A stretch of DNA of 64,000 nucleotides from SXVE01 sp036388895 (GCA_036388895.1 DASVQY010000002.1:252971-316970); one strand, 5' to 3'. Shown: positions 51,963-61,688, counted from the stretch's first letter. Numbers and translations are program-made. Notes: generated from the letters alone by a model not told the origin.

Positions 51963-52601
51963 ATGAAGAGGACATTTTTATTATTTATATTAGCTTTCGC
52001 GGTTTTTGTAAACGCATTAGCGCAAAAGGAAACAGTTATAAAAGGCGGAATTGTAAACGGAAAAGCTAAATATTTACCGAAACCCGAATATCCGCAGGAA
52101 GCAAAAGATTTTTGCGCCAGCGGAAAAGTTGAAGTTGAAGTTTTGATTGATGAAAAAGGCGATGTGATTTCAGCCGAAGCGATTTCCGGCGACGAGCTTT
52201 TGCGAAAATCGGCGATTAAAGCGGCTGAAAAAGCAAAATTCAAACATATAGATGATCTCCCGCCAAAAAAAATAAAAGGAATTCTTGTTTATAACTTTGT
52301 GCCCGAACGAAAATGCATTGTGATAAATCGCGTAGTTAATAAAAGAGCTAAATATTTAACCGAACCGATTTACCCGAAAAGTTGTCGCTGCGAGGGAATT
52401 ATAAAAGTCAGGATTGTAGTTGATACGAGCGGAGATGTAATTTCCGCAAGAGCTGATTCGGGAAATCCTTTATTGCGTATATCAGGGATTGAAGCCGCTC
52501 GAAAAACAAAGTTTTACCCGAGCTTTATTAATGGTCCACCGATCTTTGTTGTTGCTTTTTTAGAATATAAATTTTATTCAAACGGTAAAGTTTCAGCGTA
52601 A
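51963..52601 (+). CDS. Secreted protein with two TonB C-terminal-like domains
   Basis: About 212 residues with a signal peptide (1-20, ending ALAQ). Two TonB_C units follow, each with a Y-P-x-E/K-A/S start and GDV(I)SA-x(3)SG core: first KPEYPQEAKDFCASGKVEVEV and AISGDELLRKSAIKAAEKAKF, then EPIYPKSCRCEGIIKVRIVV and GNPLLRISGIEAARKTKF. There is no N-terminal membrane anchor, so it is not a classical energy transducer. Such proteins are common in Acidobacteria; their role is unclear. The 3' end overlaps the next gene on the other strand by nine bases. Confidence 0.82.
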   Translation: MKRTFLLFILAFAVFVNALAQKETVIKGGIVNGKAKYLPKPEYPQEAKDFCASGKVEVEVLIDEKGDVISAEAISGDELLRKSAIKAAEKAKFKHIDDLPPKKIKGILVYNFVPERKCIVINRVVNKRAKYLTEPIYPKSCRCEGIIKVRIVVDTSGDVISARADSGNPLLRISGIEAARKTKFYPSFINGPPIFVVAFLEYKFYSNGKVSA

Positions 52602-53606
52602 ATGCTTGCGTAAATAACTCACAATCTTCCAACCATCAAAATAAACCCACGGTTTTTCACCAAGCGTGTAGTGTCCGCACGGAATTTTTACAACGTCGTG
52701 TTCGATTTTGTGTTCGCGTAAAGCTCGCATCATATCGCGCGATAAATCTACGGGAAAAGTTAAATCGTAAAGCGTGTAAATGTAGCGTTGCGGGCGCGGC
52801 GGCATTTTGGCGAGCTTTTCCATATAAACCATCGGCGAAATTGGCAGCCAGAATTCGCGCAGCTCATCCAGAGAAATATTGCCGATTAATCCTTCTTTGA
52901 CGTGATACGTCGAAAGTCCCTGCCAGACGACGTCGGCGACATAGCCGGAAACGTGGTTGAAAACTCCGGCGTCAATCGTCAGATCGTGCGCGAAAGCGAA
53001 AAATCCGACACACGAACCGATGCTCGTGCCGACGACGCCGACTTTTTCGTAGCCATGTTCTTTCAGCCAGCGAACCGCGCTGCGCGTGTCAACGACCGAT
53101 TGCCTTAAGCTCTGCAAAGTTCGCCCGACGTTCGGCGCGACCAGATAATCGGCGCGTTCGAGTTCGGGCGGCATACGCTCTTCGTGATACGGCAAGGTTA
53201 GACGCAAAGCCGAGACGCCGACGCGGTTGAAAACTTTGCACAAATCGAAATAAGTTCCGGCTTTTGCATTCCAGTGCGGAAGAACGACGACCGCCGATTT
53301 TTTATTTTCCGCGTGCGGGAAAAATCTTGCGCGAACCGTGTTGTTTTCAACTGAAGTTGTTTCAATCGCGCTCGTCCACGAGAGTTGATTGTTTTCTAAT
53401 TTGTAATCTTTTATCTCCGGCGAAAAGAAAAATTCGTCGCTGTTTTCTAAAACTTTTTTCGTATAGCGACGGAAAAACTCGCGCGGATTCACGCCATTCG
53501 CGGTTACATCTATAAATTCTACTCCCCAGCCGAACGGATGCACGACGCGGTTGTCGTTGAGATAAGCGAAATAGCGTTCGCGCCGGTGCATATATCGTTT
53601 GAGCAT
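52593..53606 (-). CDS. Alpha/beta hydrolase family protein
   Basis: A 337-residue protein without signal peptide. The nucleophile elbow is GTSIGSCVG (about 203-211), and a final His lies in PCGHYTLGE. RLTLPYHEERMPPELERADY and the SVVDTRSAVRWLKEHGYEKV helix match a group of esterase-like hydrolases. The substrate is unknown. The gene is convergent with, and overlaps by nine bases, the TonB_C gene. Confidence 0.85.
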   Translation of the reverse strand: MLKRYMHRRERYFAYLNDNRVVHPFGWGVEFIDVTANGVNPREFFRRYTKKVLENSDEFFFSPEIKDYKLENNQLSWTSAIETTSVENNTVRARFFPHAENKKSAVVVLPHWNAKAGTYFDLCKVFNRVGVSALRLTLPYHEERMPPELERADYLVAPNVGRTLQSLRQSVVDTRSAVRWLKEHGYEKVGVVGTSIGSCVGFFAFAHDLTIDAGVFNHVSGYVADVVWQGLSTYHVKEGLIGNISLDELREFWLPISPMVYMEKLAKMPPRPQRYIYTLYDLTFPVDLSRDMMRALREHKIEHDVVKIPCGHYTLGEKPWVYFDGWKIVSYLRKHLR

Positions 53607-53728
53607 AAGGATTTATGGTAGGAAAATGAACCGAGATTGGCAAATTCAAGGAAAAATAAACGAAGCGGAAGCGATGAACAGGTAAAGAAATATTTGATAA
53701 ATGCTTTTTCTTCAGCAATTATGAATTT

Positions 53729-54868
53729 TTAAGCCGCGGCTGATTTTGAACGCAAAACCTTTTCATAGAAAGCGATGTATTGCGGAATGATTTTTTCGGA
53801 GCTGTAACGCGAAATCGCCAGCTCGCGCCCGCGTCTGCCGAACGCGCGGCGCATTTCTTCATCGCTTAATAACCGCAAACAATCATCGCTCATTTTTTCC
53901 GTATCGCCGACATCGCTCATAAAACCGGTTTCGCCGTCGTTTATGACTTCGGGAATGCCGCCAACGCGCGAAGCGACGACCGGAACTTCGCAGGCTTGCG
54001 CTTCGAGCGCGGCGAGACCAAACGATTCGAGTTCGGACGGTAAAAGCGAAACGTCGGATACGCCCAGATAATCGGCGATTTTCGCCTGTTTTCCGACGAA
54101 TTCGGTTTTGTCCAAAACATTTAAAGTGCGGGCGCGATGATGAACCGCCGAATATTCCGGTCCGTCGCCGACCATCACGAGTCGCGCGTCGCCGCCTTTC
54201 TGCAAAACTTTCGCTAAAATCTCGACGCAGTCAACCGGACGTTTGACTGCGCGGAAATTTGAGACGTGAACAAGAATCCGCTCGCCGTTCGGCGCGAGCT
54301 GGTTTCGCAGAGGCGAATCGGGAAGTTTTTGATAATGCTTTTCGCAGATAAAATTCGGAATTACTTCAACTTCATCAAAGTCAAAAGTTTCAATCGTCGC
54401 CTGTTTCAAAAACTTGGAAACTGCGGTCACCCCGTCCGATTGCTGCAAGCCGTAGCGCGTGATCGGCATATAACTTCTGTCCGCGCCGACGAGTGTTATA
54501 TCCGTTCCGTGCAGCGTCGTAATGATCGGCAAATAACGCAGATGTTTGATAGATTCGCGCGCCAGAATCGCCGAGATCGAGTGCGGAATCGCGTAATGAA
54601 CGTGCAGTAAATCGAGATTTTCCGAACGCGCGACGGTCGCCATTTTCGTCGCTAGCGCAAGTCCGTAAGGCTGGTGCTCGAACAGCGGGTACGACATCAT
54701 TTCGACTTCGTGAAACTGAATTTTGTCATTTAGTTCCATCAAACGCGTCGGCAAACTCGACGCAATGAAATGAACCGTATGACCGCGTAACGCGAGCTCG
54801 CGCCCGAGTTCCGACCCGACAATGCCGCTGCCGCCGTAAGAAGGATAAACCGTGATGCCGATGTTCAT
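53729..54868 (-). CDS. bshA: N-acetyl-alpha-D-glucosaminyl L-malate synthase
   Basis: First enzyme of bacillithiol synthesis: joins N-acetylglucosamine (from UDP-GlcNAc) to malate. It has 379 residues from ATG 54868. The start MNIGITVYPSYGGSGIVG-like motif (YPSYGGSGIV), LLHVHYAIPH, ITTLHGTDITLVG and ESFGLAALEAQACEVPVVAS are diagnostic of BshA within GT family 4. It shows that the organism makes bacillithiol, an alternative to glutathione. bshB and bshC are not nearby. A palindromic element lies upstream. Confidence 0.92.
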   Translation of the reverse strand: MNIGITVYPSYGGSGIVGSELGRELALRGHTVHFIASSLPTRLMELNDKIQFHEVEMMSYPLFEHQPYGLALATKMATVARSENLDLLHVHYAIPHSISAILARESIKHLRYLPIITTLHGTDITLVGADRSYMPITRYGLQQSDGVTAVSKFLKQATIETFDFDEVEVIPNFICEKHYQKLPDSPLRNQLAPNGERILVHVSNFRAVKRPVDCVEILAKVLQKGGDARLVMVGDGPEYSAVHHRARTLNVLDKTEFVGKQAKIADYLGVSDVSLLPSELESFGLAALEAQACEVPVVASRVGGIPEVINDGETGFMSDVGDTEKMSDDCLRLLSDEEMRRAFGRRGRELAISRYSSEKIIPQYIAFYEKVLRSKSAAA

Positions 54869-54918
54869 TAGCAAATAGTTAAACGCAAATTTCGGATAGA
54901 AGCAAGACGTGACAGAAT

Positions 54919-55076
54919 AGCCGCAAAAGGCACAAAAGGCGCAAAAAACTATAATGAGATACAGGTGAAAGCGAATTTAGCGGAAAGTTGCGGATAATTT
55001 TTTGATAAAAACAAATCTGCGTCTTTCGCGTGCTTTTCGCTTCTTCTTTTTTGCGTTTTTTGCGCCTTTTATGGCT
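54919..55076. repeat. Imperfect palindromic element, AGCCGCAAAAGGCACAAAA type
   Basis: The left arm at 54919-54948 (AGCCGCAAAAGGCACAAAAG) and the right arm ending at 55076 (CTTTTTTGCG, then GCGCCTTTTATGGCT) are close to reverse complements. It shares the AGCCGC end and CACAAAA units with the element at 38967-39147. It separates bshA from the upstream pseudogene and overlaps the pseudogene's stop by two bases. Confidence 0.65.
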
Positions 55077-56256
55077 AAACTTTCTTTCTGACGTAGTAAA
55101 CGACTCCGTTATGATCGTCGGTAAAAAGAAACGAATCGGCATTGAGACGCATAATGTCGCACGGGCGACCGAAGACTTTTTTGTTTTGCAGAAAGCCCGT
55201 CATGAAATTCTGCAGTTTCTCGCCTTTGCGAACGATGACGATGCCGTAACCTTTCGCCAAATCTTTATTCGTCGAGCCGTGAAGCGCGACTAAAAACGAG
55301 TTTTTTATCAAGTCGTCTTCCGTCGTCGCGTCGAAATAATCAAAACCCATTGCCGAACTGTGCGCCGGAAAATAAGCGTAAGATTTCGGAACCGAGGCGC
55401 AGTTTTTCAAACGATCGTGCTCGGCGTCGCGGAAAATTTTACCGTTCGATTGGTAACACGAAGCCCAGCCGTAATCGGCTCCGTCTTTCAAAGCGTAGAA
55501 AGTTTCGTCCGGTTTATTTAACCCGAGATGGTCTGCGCCCTGATTGGTTGCGAAAAGGTATTTGCCGATCATTTTAAGACCGACGGCGTTGCGCAAGCCT
55601 TTTGCAAAAATTCGCTGCTTGCTTCCGTCAGCGTTCATTTCCAAAACCGCCGCCCGAATCTTTTCTTTTTCTTCGCAGGCGTTGCAGCTCGAACCGACCT
55701 AGACGTAAAGCTTTCCGTTCGGCGCGAAAGCGATTGTTCTGGTCAGATGCCAGCCGCCGTATTTATAACTCAAACCGTAATCGGGAAAAGTCGCCAGAAC
55801 TTCAGGTTTCGAGTCTGTCGGCTTTGTTTCGTTGCGAGTGAATCTGCGGCGCGTCAATTTATCCGTTTCAGCTAAATAAAACCAATCCTGTCCTCTTTCG
55901 TCCGTATAGAAAGCCGCGCTGTTCGGATTTTTCAGATTCGTCAGATACGGCGTGACGCGAGTAAATTTTCCTGATTCCAAATCAAATTCCTCTAAAATAT
56001 AAACCGCGCCTTTCCGGTTGTCGGTCAAATCATGCATATCGGTCACAAAGATGCGTCCGTCAGGCGATTTGGCGAAAAAGCGAACGCGCTTTAATCCTTC
56101 GGTGGCGGGAATTATTTTATAACCGGCGGGCAGATTCAGATAAAAAGTTAAGCCGCTCTTTAAACTGATTTTATTCGGAACGAGTTTTTGAGCAATCAAT
56201 GTTTGATTGGCGAAAAATAAAGCGATCAGACAGAGAAAAACCCGGAATTTTTTCAT
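55075..56256 (-). pseudogene. PQQ-dependent sugar dehydrogenase-like gene, interrupted by in-frame TAG
   Basis: From ATG 56256 the frame encodes a signal peptide (ending LIAQK) and a sorbosone-dehydrogenase-like propeller (PAGYKIIPATEGLKRVRFFA, GGWHLTRTIAFAPNGKLYV), then TAG at 55699-55701, and goes on in the same frame VGSSCNACEEKEK to the normal end at 55075 (393 residues). Relatives have Ser at the stop position, so TCG to TAG (one C to A change) explains it. The later half, from ADGSKQRIFAKGLRNAVGL on, is undamaged. Confidence 0.85.
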
Positions 56257-56545
56257 AGCAAGCGCATTTTATACGATTTATTATATTTGGAAAATCGCGC
56301 GAGGTTTTTGAAAACTCTGCGGGGCGGATTTTTAAAACTCGCCGCTGACATTTACGGGTATGTTGATTTATCTTTCCGTCTCGCTTCTCGCGCTTCTGTA
56401 CAAAATGATAATCTAAAGGCGGAATATGAGTGATTATGGGCAGGTATAAATTGTACGCGGAGCGTATTTGCTGAACCTTTTGTTTTGCGCGCTCGATGGC
56501 ACTCGTCGTTCCCAATTCAATTATCGAGTAAAAGGAGAAAATAAA

Positions 56546-57142
56546 ATGCCAAAAACAACATTCGCCGGACACGCGCTGCACCCGCAACTAATCGTTTTAC
56601 CGGCGGGACTGCTGCCGTTCAGTTCGGTTATGGATGCAATGCATTTAGCGACCGGCGACCAATCTTACGCTGATGCCGCTTATTACACGATGGTCGGCGG
56701 ATTAATCGGAGGACTCGCCGCCGGAGCAGCCGGAGCCGCCGATTATCTAACTATTCCGCCCGAAAGCAACACGAAACGAACCGCTAATTTACACGCGACG
56801 CTCAACATTGCCGCGCTCGGGCTTACCGGATTGAATCTTTTGCTCCGCCGCCGCCGCGAACCCGTCGGGGCATTACCCGCCGCGCTTTCGCTGGCAACCG
56901 CCGCCGGTGTTCTGGTTTCCGCTTGGTACGGTGGAAAGTTATCTTACGATCAGGGAATGCGCGTAAAAGGCGTAAGCGAAGTGGAAAACGTGCCTGAGCT
57001 TAAAGTTCCCGGAGACGAAGCGATTCACCAGGTGTTTGAACGAATCGAAGAAACAGTCGCGCCGACCGGCGGACCGGCGACGCACGATTCACGGAAGGCA
57101 ACAACCGCAAATCCCGATTCAACTTCGATCACCGAGGCTTAA
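56546..57142 (+). CDS. DUF2231 membrane protein
   Basis: About 198 residues from ATG 56546, which has AAAGGAG at a good distance (the earlier frame from 56468 is not used). HALHPQLIVLPAGLLPFSSV is the DUF2231 signature, followed by four hydrophobic segments (about 12-30, 45-66, 84-100, 108-128) and a hydrophilic tail from about 145. Function is unknown; some members are thought to handle redox cofactors. Confidence 0.85.
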   Translation: MPKTTFAGHALHPQLIVLPAGLLPFSSVMDAMHLATGDQSYADAAYYTMVGGLIGGLAAGAAGAADYLTIPPESNTKRTANLHATLNIAALGLTGLNLLLRRRREPVGALPAALSLATAAGVLVSAWYGGKLSYDQGMRVKGVSEVENVPELKVPGDEAIHQVFERIEETVAPTGGPATHDSRKATTANPDSTSITEA

Positions 57143-57263
57143 AGCTGTTTCAATTTAATCACTGAATCGAAAGATAAAAGCGGTTTTTCCGCACATCTCA
57201 TACGGATAGAAGAAACTTATTCAGCATTGTTCTAAGTTTCTTCTGTCTTTCTAATTGGTTTTT

Positions 57264-59294
57264 CTATTTAATTAATTTCTTTGATATTTTTATTACGTTT
57301 TCAACCGTAAATCCATAATCGCGGAAGACATCTGCGGCGGGTGCGCTCGTGCCGAATTTATCAACCGTAAGCGTGTCGCCGGCATCGCCCGTATATTTCG
57401 CCCAGCCTAACGAAACGCCCGCTTCGATTGCCAGTCGCGCTTTTACATTTGACGGTAAAACCGATTCTTTATATTTTGCCGACTGCTCATCGAAAAATTC
57501 CCAGCACGGCATTGAAACAACGCGCGTCGGAGTTCCGCTGGCATTTAACTGTTCGCGAGCCTTCATCGCCAGACCGACTTCCGAACCGGTGGCAATTAAA
57601 ATTAATTTCGGTTCGCACGTTTCACCTTTTTTCGTTTCAGCTTCGGCTAAAACGTATGCGCCTTTGTGCAAGCCTCTGGCATCGGCGAATTTTACACGGT
57701 CAATGACATCAACTTTCTGGCGCGAAAAAGCGAAAGCGGTCGGCGCGTGCATTCTTTTCAAAGCCGCGCGCCAGGCTTCGCGCGTTTCAAAGGCGTCGCA
57801 CGGGCGAATGACGGCGAGATTCGGAATTGCGCGAAGCGCGGCGAGATGCTCGACCGATTGATGCGTCGGACCGTCTTCGCCCAAGCCGATTGAATCGTGC
57901 GTGAAAACGAAAAGCGTCTGAACGTGCGAGAGCGCGGCGAGGCGGATCGCCGGGCGCATATAATCGCTAAAAGTTAAAAACGTGCCGCCGTAAGGAATCA
58001 CGCTGCCGTAAAGCGCCATTCCGTTCATCGCCGCTCCCATCGCGTGCTCGCGGATGCCGAAATGAATGTTGCGCCCAGTGTAATTGTTCGGCTCAAGACT
58101 TTCGGCGGATTTTATATTTGTGTTGTTTGAAGGCGCAAGATCGGCTGAACCACCGATAAGCTGCGGAATTTTATCGGCGATGGCATTGATGACTTCGCCC
58201 GAATATGCGCGAGTCGCCTTTGCTTCCACGTTATCGAATTTCGGCAGGAATTTTTCCCAATCTTCGGGCAGTTCGTTGCTGCGCGTTTGCTGCAAGGTTT
58301 TACCTAAATCGCCGTGTGTCTTTTCGTATTTTTTAACCAGCGTTTCCCACTCTTTTTCGTCTTTCGCGCCGCGTTTTACGGCTTCGCGGAAATGATTCAA
58401 GGCTTCTTTGGGAATATAAAAATGTTTGTCTTCATCCCAGCCGAGATTGCGTTTCGTTTCGCGCACGGCTTCTTCGCCGGGCGCGTCCGAGTGCGCTTTG
58501 TTGGTTCCGGCTTTCGGCATTCCAAAGCCGATTATGGTTTTAATGCGAATCAGTTTAGGCTTGCCGTTGATTTTTTGCGCCTCGGCTATAGCTTTTTCGA
58601 TTGCTTCAAGATCGTTTCCGTCCTCAACTTCCGAAACGTGCCAGCCCGCAGCCTCAAAACGCTCGGTCACATCTTCGGTAAACGCCAGATTCGTTTCGCC
58701 TTCGATCGTGATGTGATTGTCGTCGTAAAGATAAATCAAATTATCGAGCTGGAGATGACCGGCAAGCGACGCCGATTCGTAACTGACGCCTTCCATCAAA
58801 TCGCCGTCCGAGCAGATGCAGTAAATAAAATGGTCAACAATCGGAAAACCGTCCTGATTAAACTGCGCCGCCAGATGTTTCGCCGCGATTCCCATCCCGA
58901 CGCCGTTGGCAAAACCTTGTCCCAAAGGTCCGGTCGTAATTTCCACGCCCGGAGTCATATAATTTTCAGGATGCCCCGGCGTTTTGGAATGAAGCTGGCG
59001 GAAATTTTTCAGTTCTTCGAGCGGCAAATCGTAACCCGTCAAATGCAAAAGGCTGTAAATCAGCATTGAACCGTGCCCGGCGCTCAGCAAAAATCTATCG
59101 CGGTTAAACCACTTCGGATTTTTCGGGTTGTAGCGCATAAACTTCGTCCACAAAACGTAAGCCGCCGGAGCCATTCCGAGCGGCAAGCCCGGATGCCCGG
59201 ATTCGGCTTTTTGAATCGCATCAAGCGACAAAGTTCGGATTGTGTTGATGCAAAGTTGGTCTAAATCGGTTTGTGTTTTCGCTGCTGTCGTCAT
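57264..59294 (-). CDS. tkt: Transketolase
   Basis: Thiamine diphosphate enzyme of the pentose phosphate pathway and sugar interconversion. It has 676 residues. SAGHGSMLIYSLLHLTGYDL, CSDGDLMEGVSYESASLAGHL (ThDP/metal motif GDG-like), DSIGLGEDGPTHQSVEHL and FSRQ are typical. The C-terminal EAGVSLGWAKYTGD is also standard. It lies near a FGGY sugar kinase on the same strand, fitting pentose or gluconate use. Confidence 0.96.
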   Translation of the reverse strand: MTTAAKTQTDLDQLCINTIRTLSLDAIQKAESGHPGLPLGMAPAAYVLWTKFMRYNPKNPKWFNRDRFLLSAGHGSMLIYSLLHLTGYDLPLEELKNFRQLHSKTPGHPENYMTPGVEITTGPLGQGFANGVGMGIAAKHLAAQFNQDGFPIVDHFIYCICSDGDLMEGVSYESASLAGHLQLDNLIYLYDDNHITIEGETNLAFTEDVTERFEAAGWHVSEVEDGNDLEAIEKAIAEAQKINGKPKLIRIKTIIGFGMPKAGTNKAHSDAPGEEAVRETKRNLGWDEDKHFYIPKEALNHFREAVKRGAKDEKEWETLVKKYEKTHGDLGKTLQQTRSNELPEDWEKFLPKFDNVEAKATRAYSGEVINAIADKIPQLIGGSADLAPSNNTNIKSAESLEPNNYTGRNIHFGIREHAMGAAMNGMALYGSVIPYGGTFLTFSDYMRPAIRLAALSHVQTLFVFTHDSIGLGEDGPTHQSVEHLAALRAIPNLAVIRPCDAFETREAWRAALKRMHAPTAFAFSRQKVDVIDRVKFADARGLHKGAYVLAEAETKKGETCEPKLILIATGSEVGLAMKAREQLNASGTPTRVVSMPCWEFFDEQSAKYKESVLPSNVKARLAIEAGVSLGWAKYTGDAGDTLTVDKFGTSAPAADVFRDYGFTVENVIKISKKLIK

Positions 59295-59299
59295 AAATT

Positions 59300-59781
59300 T
59301 TATTTGTTTGGAAACAATTCGTTAATCCTTTCTTTGAGTTTATCAGCCTTTACTAAATAATAGGACTCGGTTTTTTCTATTAGAAGAGGAACGAATTTAG
59401 CATCTTGCGGTTGAACCCAAATTGTAGTTCGTTCCTCTTCATCTTCGATGAATACTAACGTAAAACGGCTTTTATCTACTTTTCTACTATCAAAATGTTT
59501 GGAAATTGCTTTGAAGCGATCCATTTTTCTTTTTCTTGATTCATTTTTATTCAATCTAAACTCTATAAAACTAATCAACGTTTTATCGTTTGTAATAGTA
59601 TGAAAAAGATTGTCAAATCTCGCCTTTTCTTCATTTAATGGTAAATTCTTGAAGGAATCAAATACCATTATTTCATCAAATTCAGAGAAAAAAGTATTAA
59701 CAGGAAAAAAAATCCCTTTTGAGCAAAGGTCGAAAAGCAAAAAACTAAAATCAAAACCGCAGTGGAAATTATAGCTTTCAT
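59300..59781 (-). pseudogene. Small secreted protein gene with probable frameshift in a T8 run
   Basis: ATG 59781 starts a clear signal peptide (KAIISTAVLILVFCFSTFAQ). In that frame the reading runs into GFFFLLILFSLN and soon stops. In the next frame the protein continues IFFPVNTFFSEFDEIMVFDSF and stays open to 59300. The switch falls on GGGATTTTTTTTCC: one extra T there would join signal peptide and body into about 160 residues. The body has KARFDNLFHTITNDKTLISF, recalling secreted Acidobacteria proteins with an ARLDN motif. Homopolymer sequencing error or slippage are alternatives to true loss. Confidence 0.65.
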
Positions 59782-59787
59782 ACCATT

Positions 59788-60222
59788 TTAATAATAATCT
59801 TCATCAAATTCATCTTCTTCAAAATCCTCGTCGAATTCGCGCAGAAACTCGCGTCTGAAATCCTGGTCTTTTACGAGCAAATTTGAAACAAATCTTTTCA
59901 GCGCTGATTCGTGCAGATTTGTTAAAAGCGAATTTAATTTATCGCTCGTATCGGTGAAGTTTCCGCTGCGAATCGCATAAAAAACGGCTACTTTATGCTT
60001 GCAAACATCGCCCCAGTCATAAGGACAATCACATTCGTGTTCGGTAATCGTTTCGCCGTTTGTTTTAACGTAAATACTGTATTTCTCTGCGCCTTAAACC
60101 GCTGCTCTATATTCATTTTCACCGACATTTTCAAGCTTTTTCACGTCGCCGCTTCGGTAATAGTCTAAACCGCGCTTAATTATTTTACGTTCGACATCGC
60201 TTTCAAAACTTTTCAATTTCAT
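59788..60222 (-). pseudogene. SWIM zinc-finger protein, interrupted by in-frame TAA
   Basis: ATG 60222 overlaps the stop of the upstream kinase gene by ATGA. The frame reads LKSFESDVERKIIKRGLDYY to codon 42, TAA at 60094-60096, then GAEKYSIYVKTNG and the SWIM motif CDCPYDWGDVCKHKVAV (C-x-C, C-x-H), and a very acidic end to 59788, 144 residues in total. One base change (for example GAA to TAA) explains the stop. The zinc ligands are all after the stop, so translation from the first ATG gives no finger. Confidence 0.82.
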
Positions 60223-61688
60223 TTGTATAGCAGTCCGTAAAAATATTGCTGTCTCGCCCGCGCCCTTTTATAAATAACGTACCGTTTTTTATCAAACTCG
60301 AATTCCCGACCTTTCGGCGTTTCTTGTTTTTCGATGCTTTCTATTTTGCCAATTGTTTCGAGCGCGAGCAAAACCGCGCCGCGTGAAGATGCTTCGCGCA
60401 CGTCGGGCAAACTCATATTTTGCCCGAGAACGTCGGCGATAATCTGCGTCCAGACGGGTGATTCGCGCAGCGCGCCGCCGGACGCGATGATCGTTTCGAT
60501 TTTTACGACTTCGTTTAACTGATCGTAAATCTCCGCGAAACGATACGCGACCGCTTCGAGAGCGGCTTGCACGATGTCAATCGTGTCGGTTGCGGTTTTC
60601 AATCCCAAAATCGCGCCGTGCGCCGATTCATTATAGCCCGTGCTGCGTTCGCCGGCGAGAAACGGCAAAAAAGTCAATCCGTGAGCGTCGGGCGCGCGTT
60701 TTTCGATTTCGTCTTCGGTGCAGTCGTCGTTGTCCCAAAGGCGGAAATTATCTTTTAACCAGCGGTACAATCCGCCGCCGTCGCTCAATGCGCCGCCGAT
60801 GATGACGCGTTTACGGTCAATCCGGTAGCACCAAAGCCCGTTCGGAATTTTTTCGGGCGGCTCGCCCCGGTAAGCGACGCGCATGGCGCCGGAAGTTCCG
60901 ATCATCAGCGCCGCTTTCGATTTTTCCGTGCAGCCCGCGCCGATGTTGTTTGCCGCTCCGTCGCCGATTGCCGCAAACCATTTCGCGTTTTTTAATCTTT
61001 TCCAGCGCCGCACATATTTTTTATTTAATTCAAACGTTTCGTTGTCGGCAGCGACGCGCGGAAGATTTTCCGGCGTCAAATTTAAAAAAGCGCGCAGTTT
61101 TTCATCCCAAACGCATTTTCTAACATCGAAAATTCCGGTTCCCGAAGCCATCGAAACGCTTGTCACGGTTTCGCCGAAGAAATTTAGTGCGACGAAATCG
61201 CTGAAAGAAAGCCATTTATCGGTTTTAATGAATGTTTCTCTTTGTGAGTTTTGCAGCCAGAGTAATTTTGCCGTCCAATAGCTCGAATGAAAGCGTGCCC
61301 CCGTTCGGTTATGAATTTCACTTTCGTCGAAGTTTTCGCGCAGAATTCGCACGTATTCCGCGCTTCTCGTATCCGCCCAGCCGAAAACCTTTGTCGTCGG
61401 ATTTCCTTTTTCATCAACGCCGACCAGGCTGTGCCAGAACGAAGAAGCGGCTGCGTATTCTATTTCTCCTTCGATGTTTTCTGCTTTACTTAAAACATCT
61501 TCAATCGCGTTTTCAATTTGTGCGAGAGCTTCCGAAGCGTCAATTTCCGCGCCGCCGTCTTCGGTCACGGTCAATCGGCGTTCATTTTTAACAAATGTTT
61601 CCGGCAACACATTGCCCGAAAAATCGTAAAGCGCCGCACGAACGCTCGAAGTGCCGATGTCCAGAGCCAGAATGTAAGACGCTTTCAT
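60219..61688 (-). CDS. FGGY family carbohydrate kinase (gluconokinase-like)
   Basis: A 489-residue sugar kinase. The N-terminal ATP/sugar fold has LALDIGTSSVRAALYDFSG, then ASSFWHSLVGVDEKG and FGWADTRSAEYVR, which match the gluconokinase branch of the family more than xylulokinase. C-terminal FLAGERSTGYNESAHGAILG and IIASGGALRESPVWTQIIAD are FGGY signatures. The true substrate is uncertain. It overlaps the SWIM gene by four bases and, with transketolase further along the strand, suggests gluconate/pentose phosphate metabolism. Confidence 0.85.
   Translation of the reverse strand: MKASYILALDIGTSSVRAALYDFSGNVLPETFVKNERRLTVTEDGGAEIDASEALAQIENAIEDVLSKAENIEGEIEYAAASSFWHSLVGVDEKGNPTTKVFGWADTRSAEYVRILRENFDESEIHNRTGARFHSSYWTAKLLWLQNSQRETFIKTDKWLSFSDFVALNFFGETVTSVSMASGTGIFDVRKCVWDEKLRAFLNLTPENLPRVAADNETFELNKKYVRRWKRLKNAKWFAAIGDGAANNIGAGCTEKSKAALMIGTSGAMRVAYRGEPPEKIPNGLWCYRIDRKRVIIGGALSDGGGLYRWLKDNFRLWDNDDCTEDEIEKRAPDAHGLTFLPFLAGERSTGYNESAHGAILGLKTATDTIDIVQAALEAVAYRFAEIYDQLNEVVKIETIIASGGALRESPVWTQIIADVLGQNMSLPDVREASSRGAVLLALETIGKIESIEKQETPKGREFEFDKKRYVIYKRARARQQYFYGLLYK

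Noticed and set aside
13467..60222. Alternative genetic code
   Set aside because: TAA, TAG and TGA all also end well-supported genes in this window, so none is generally reassigned.
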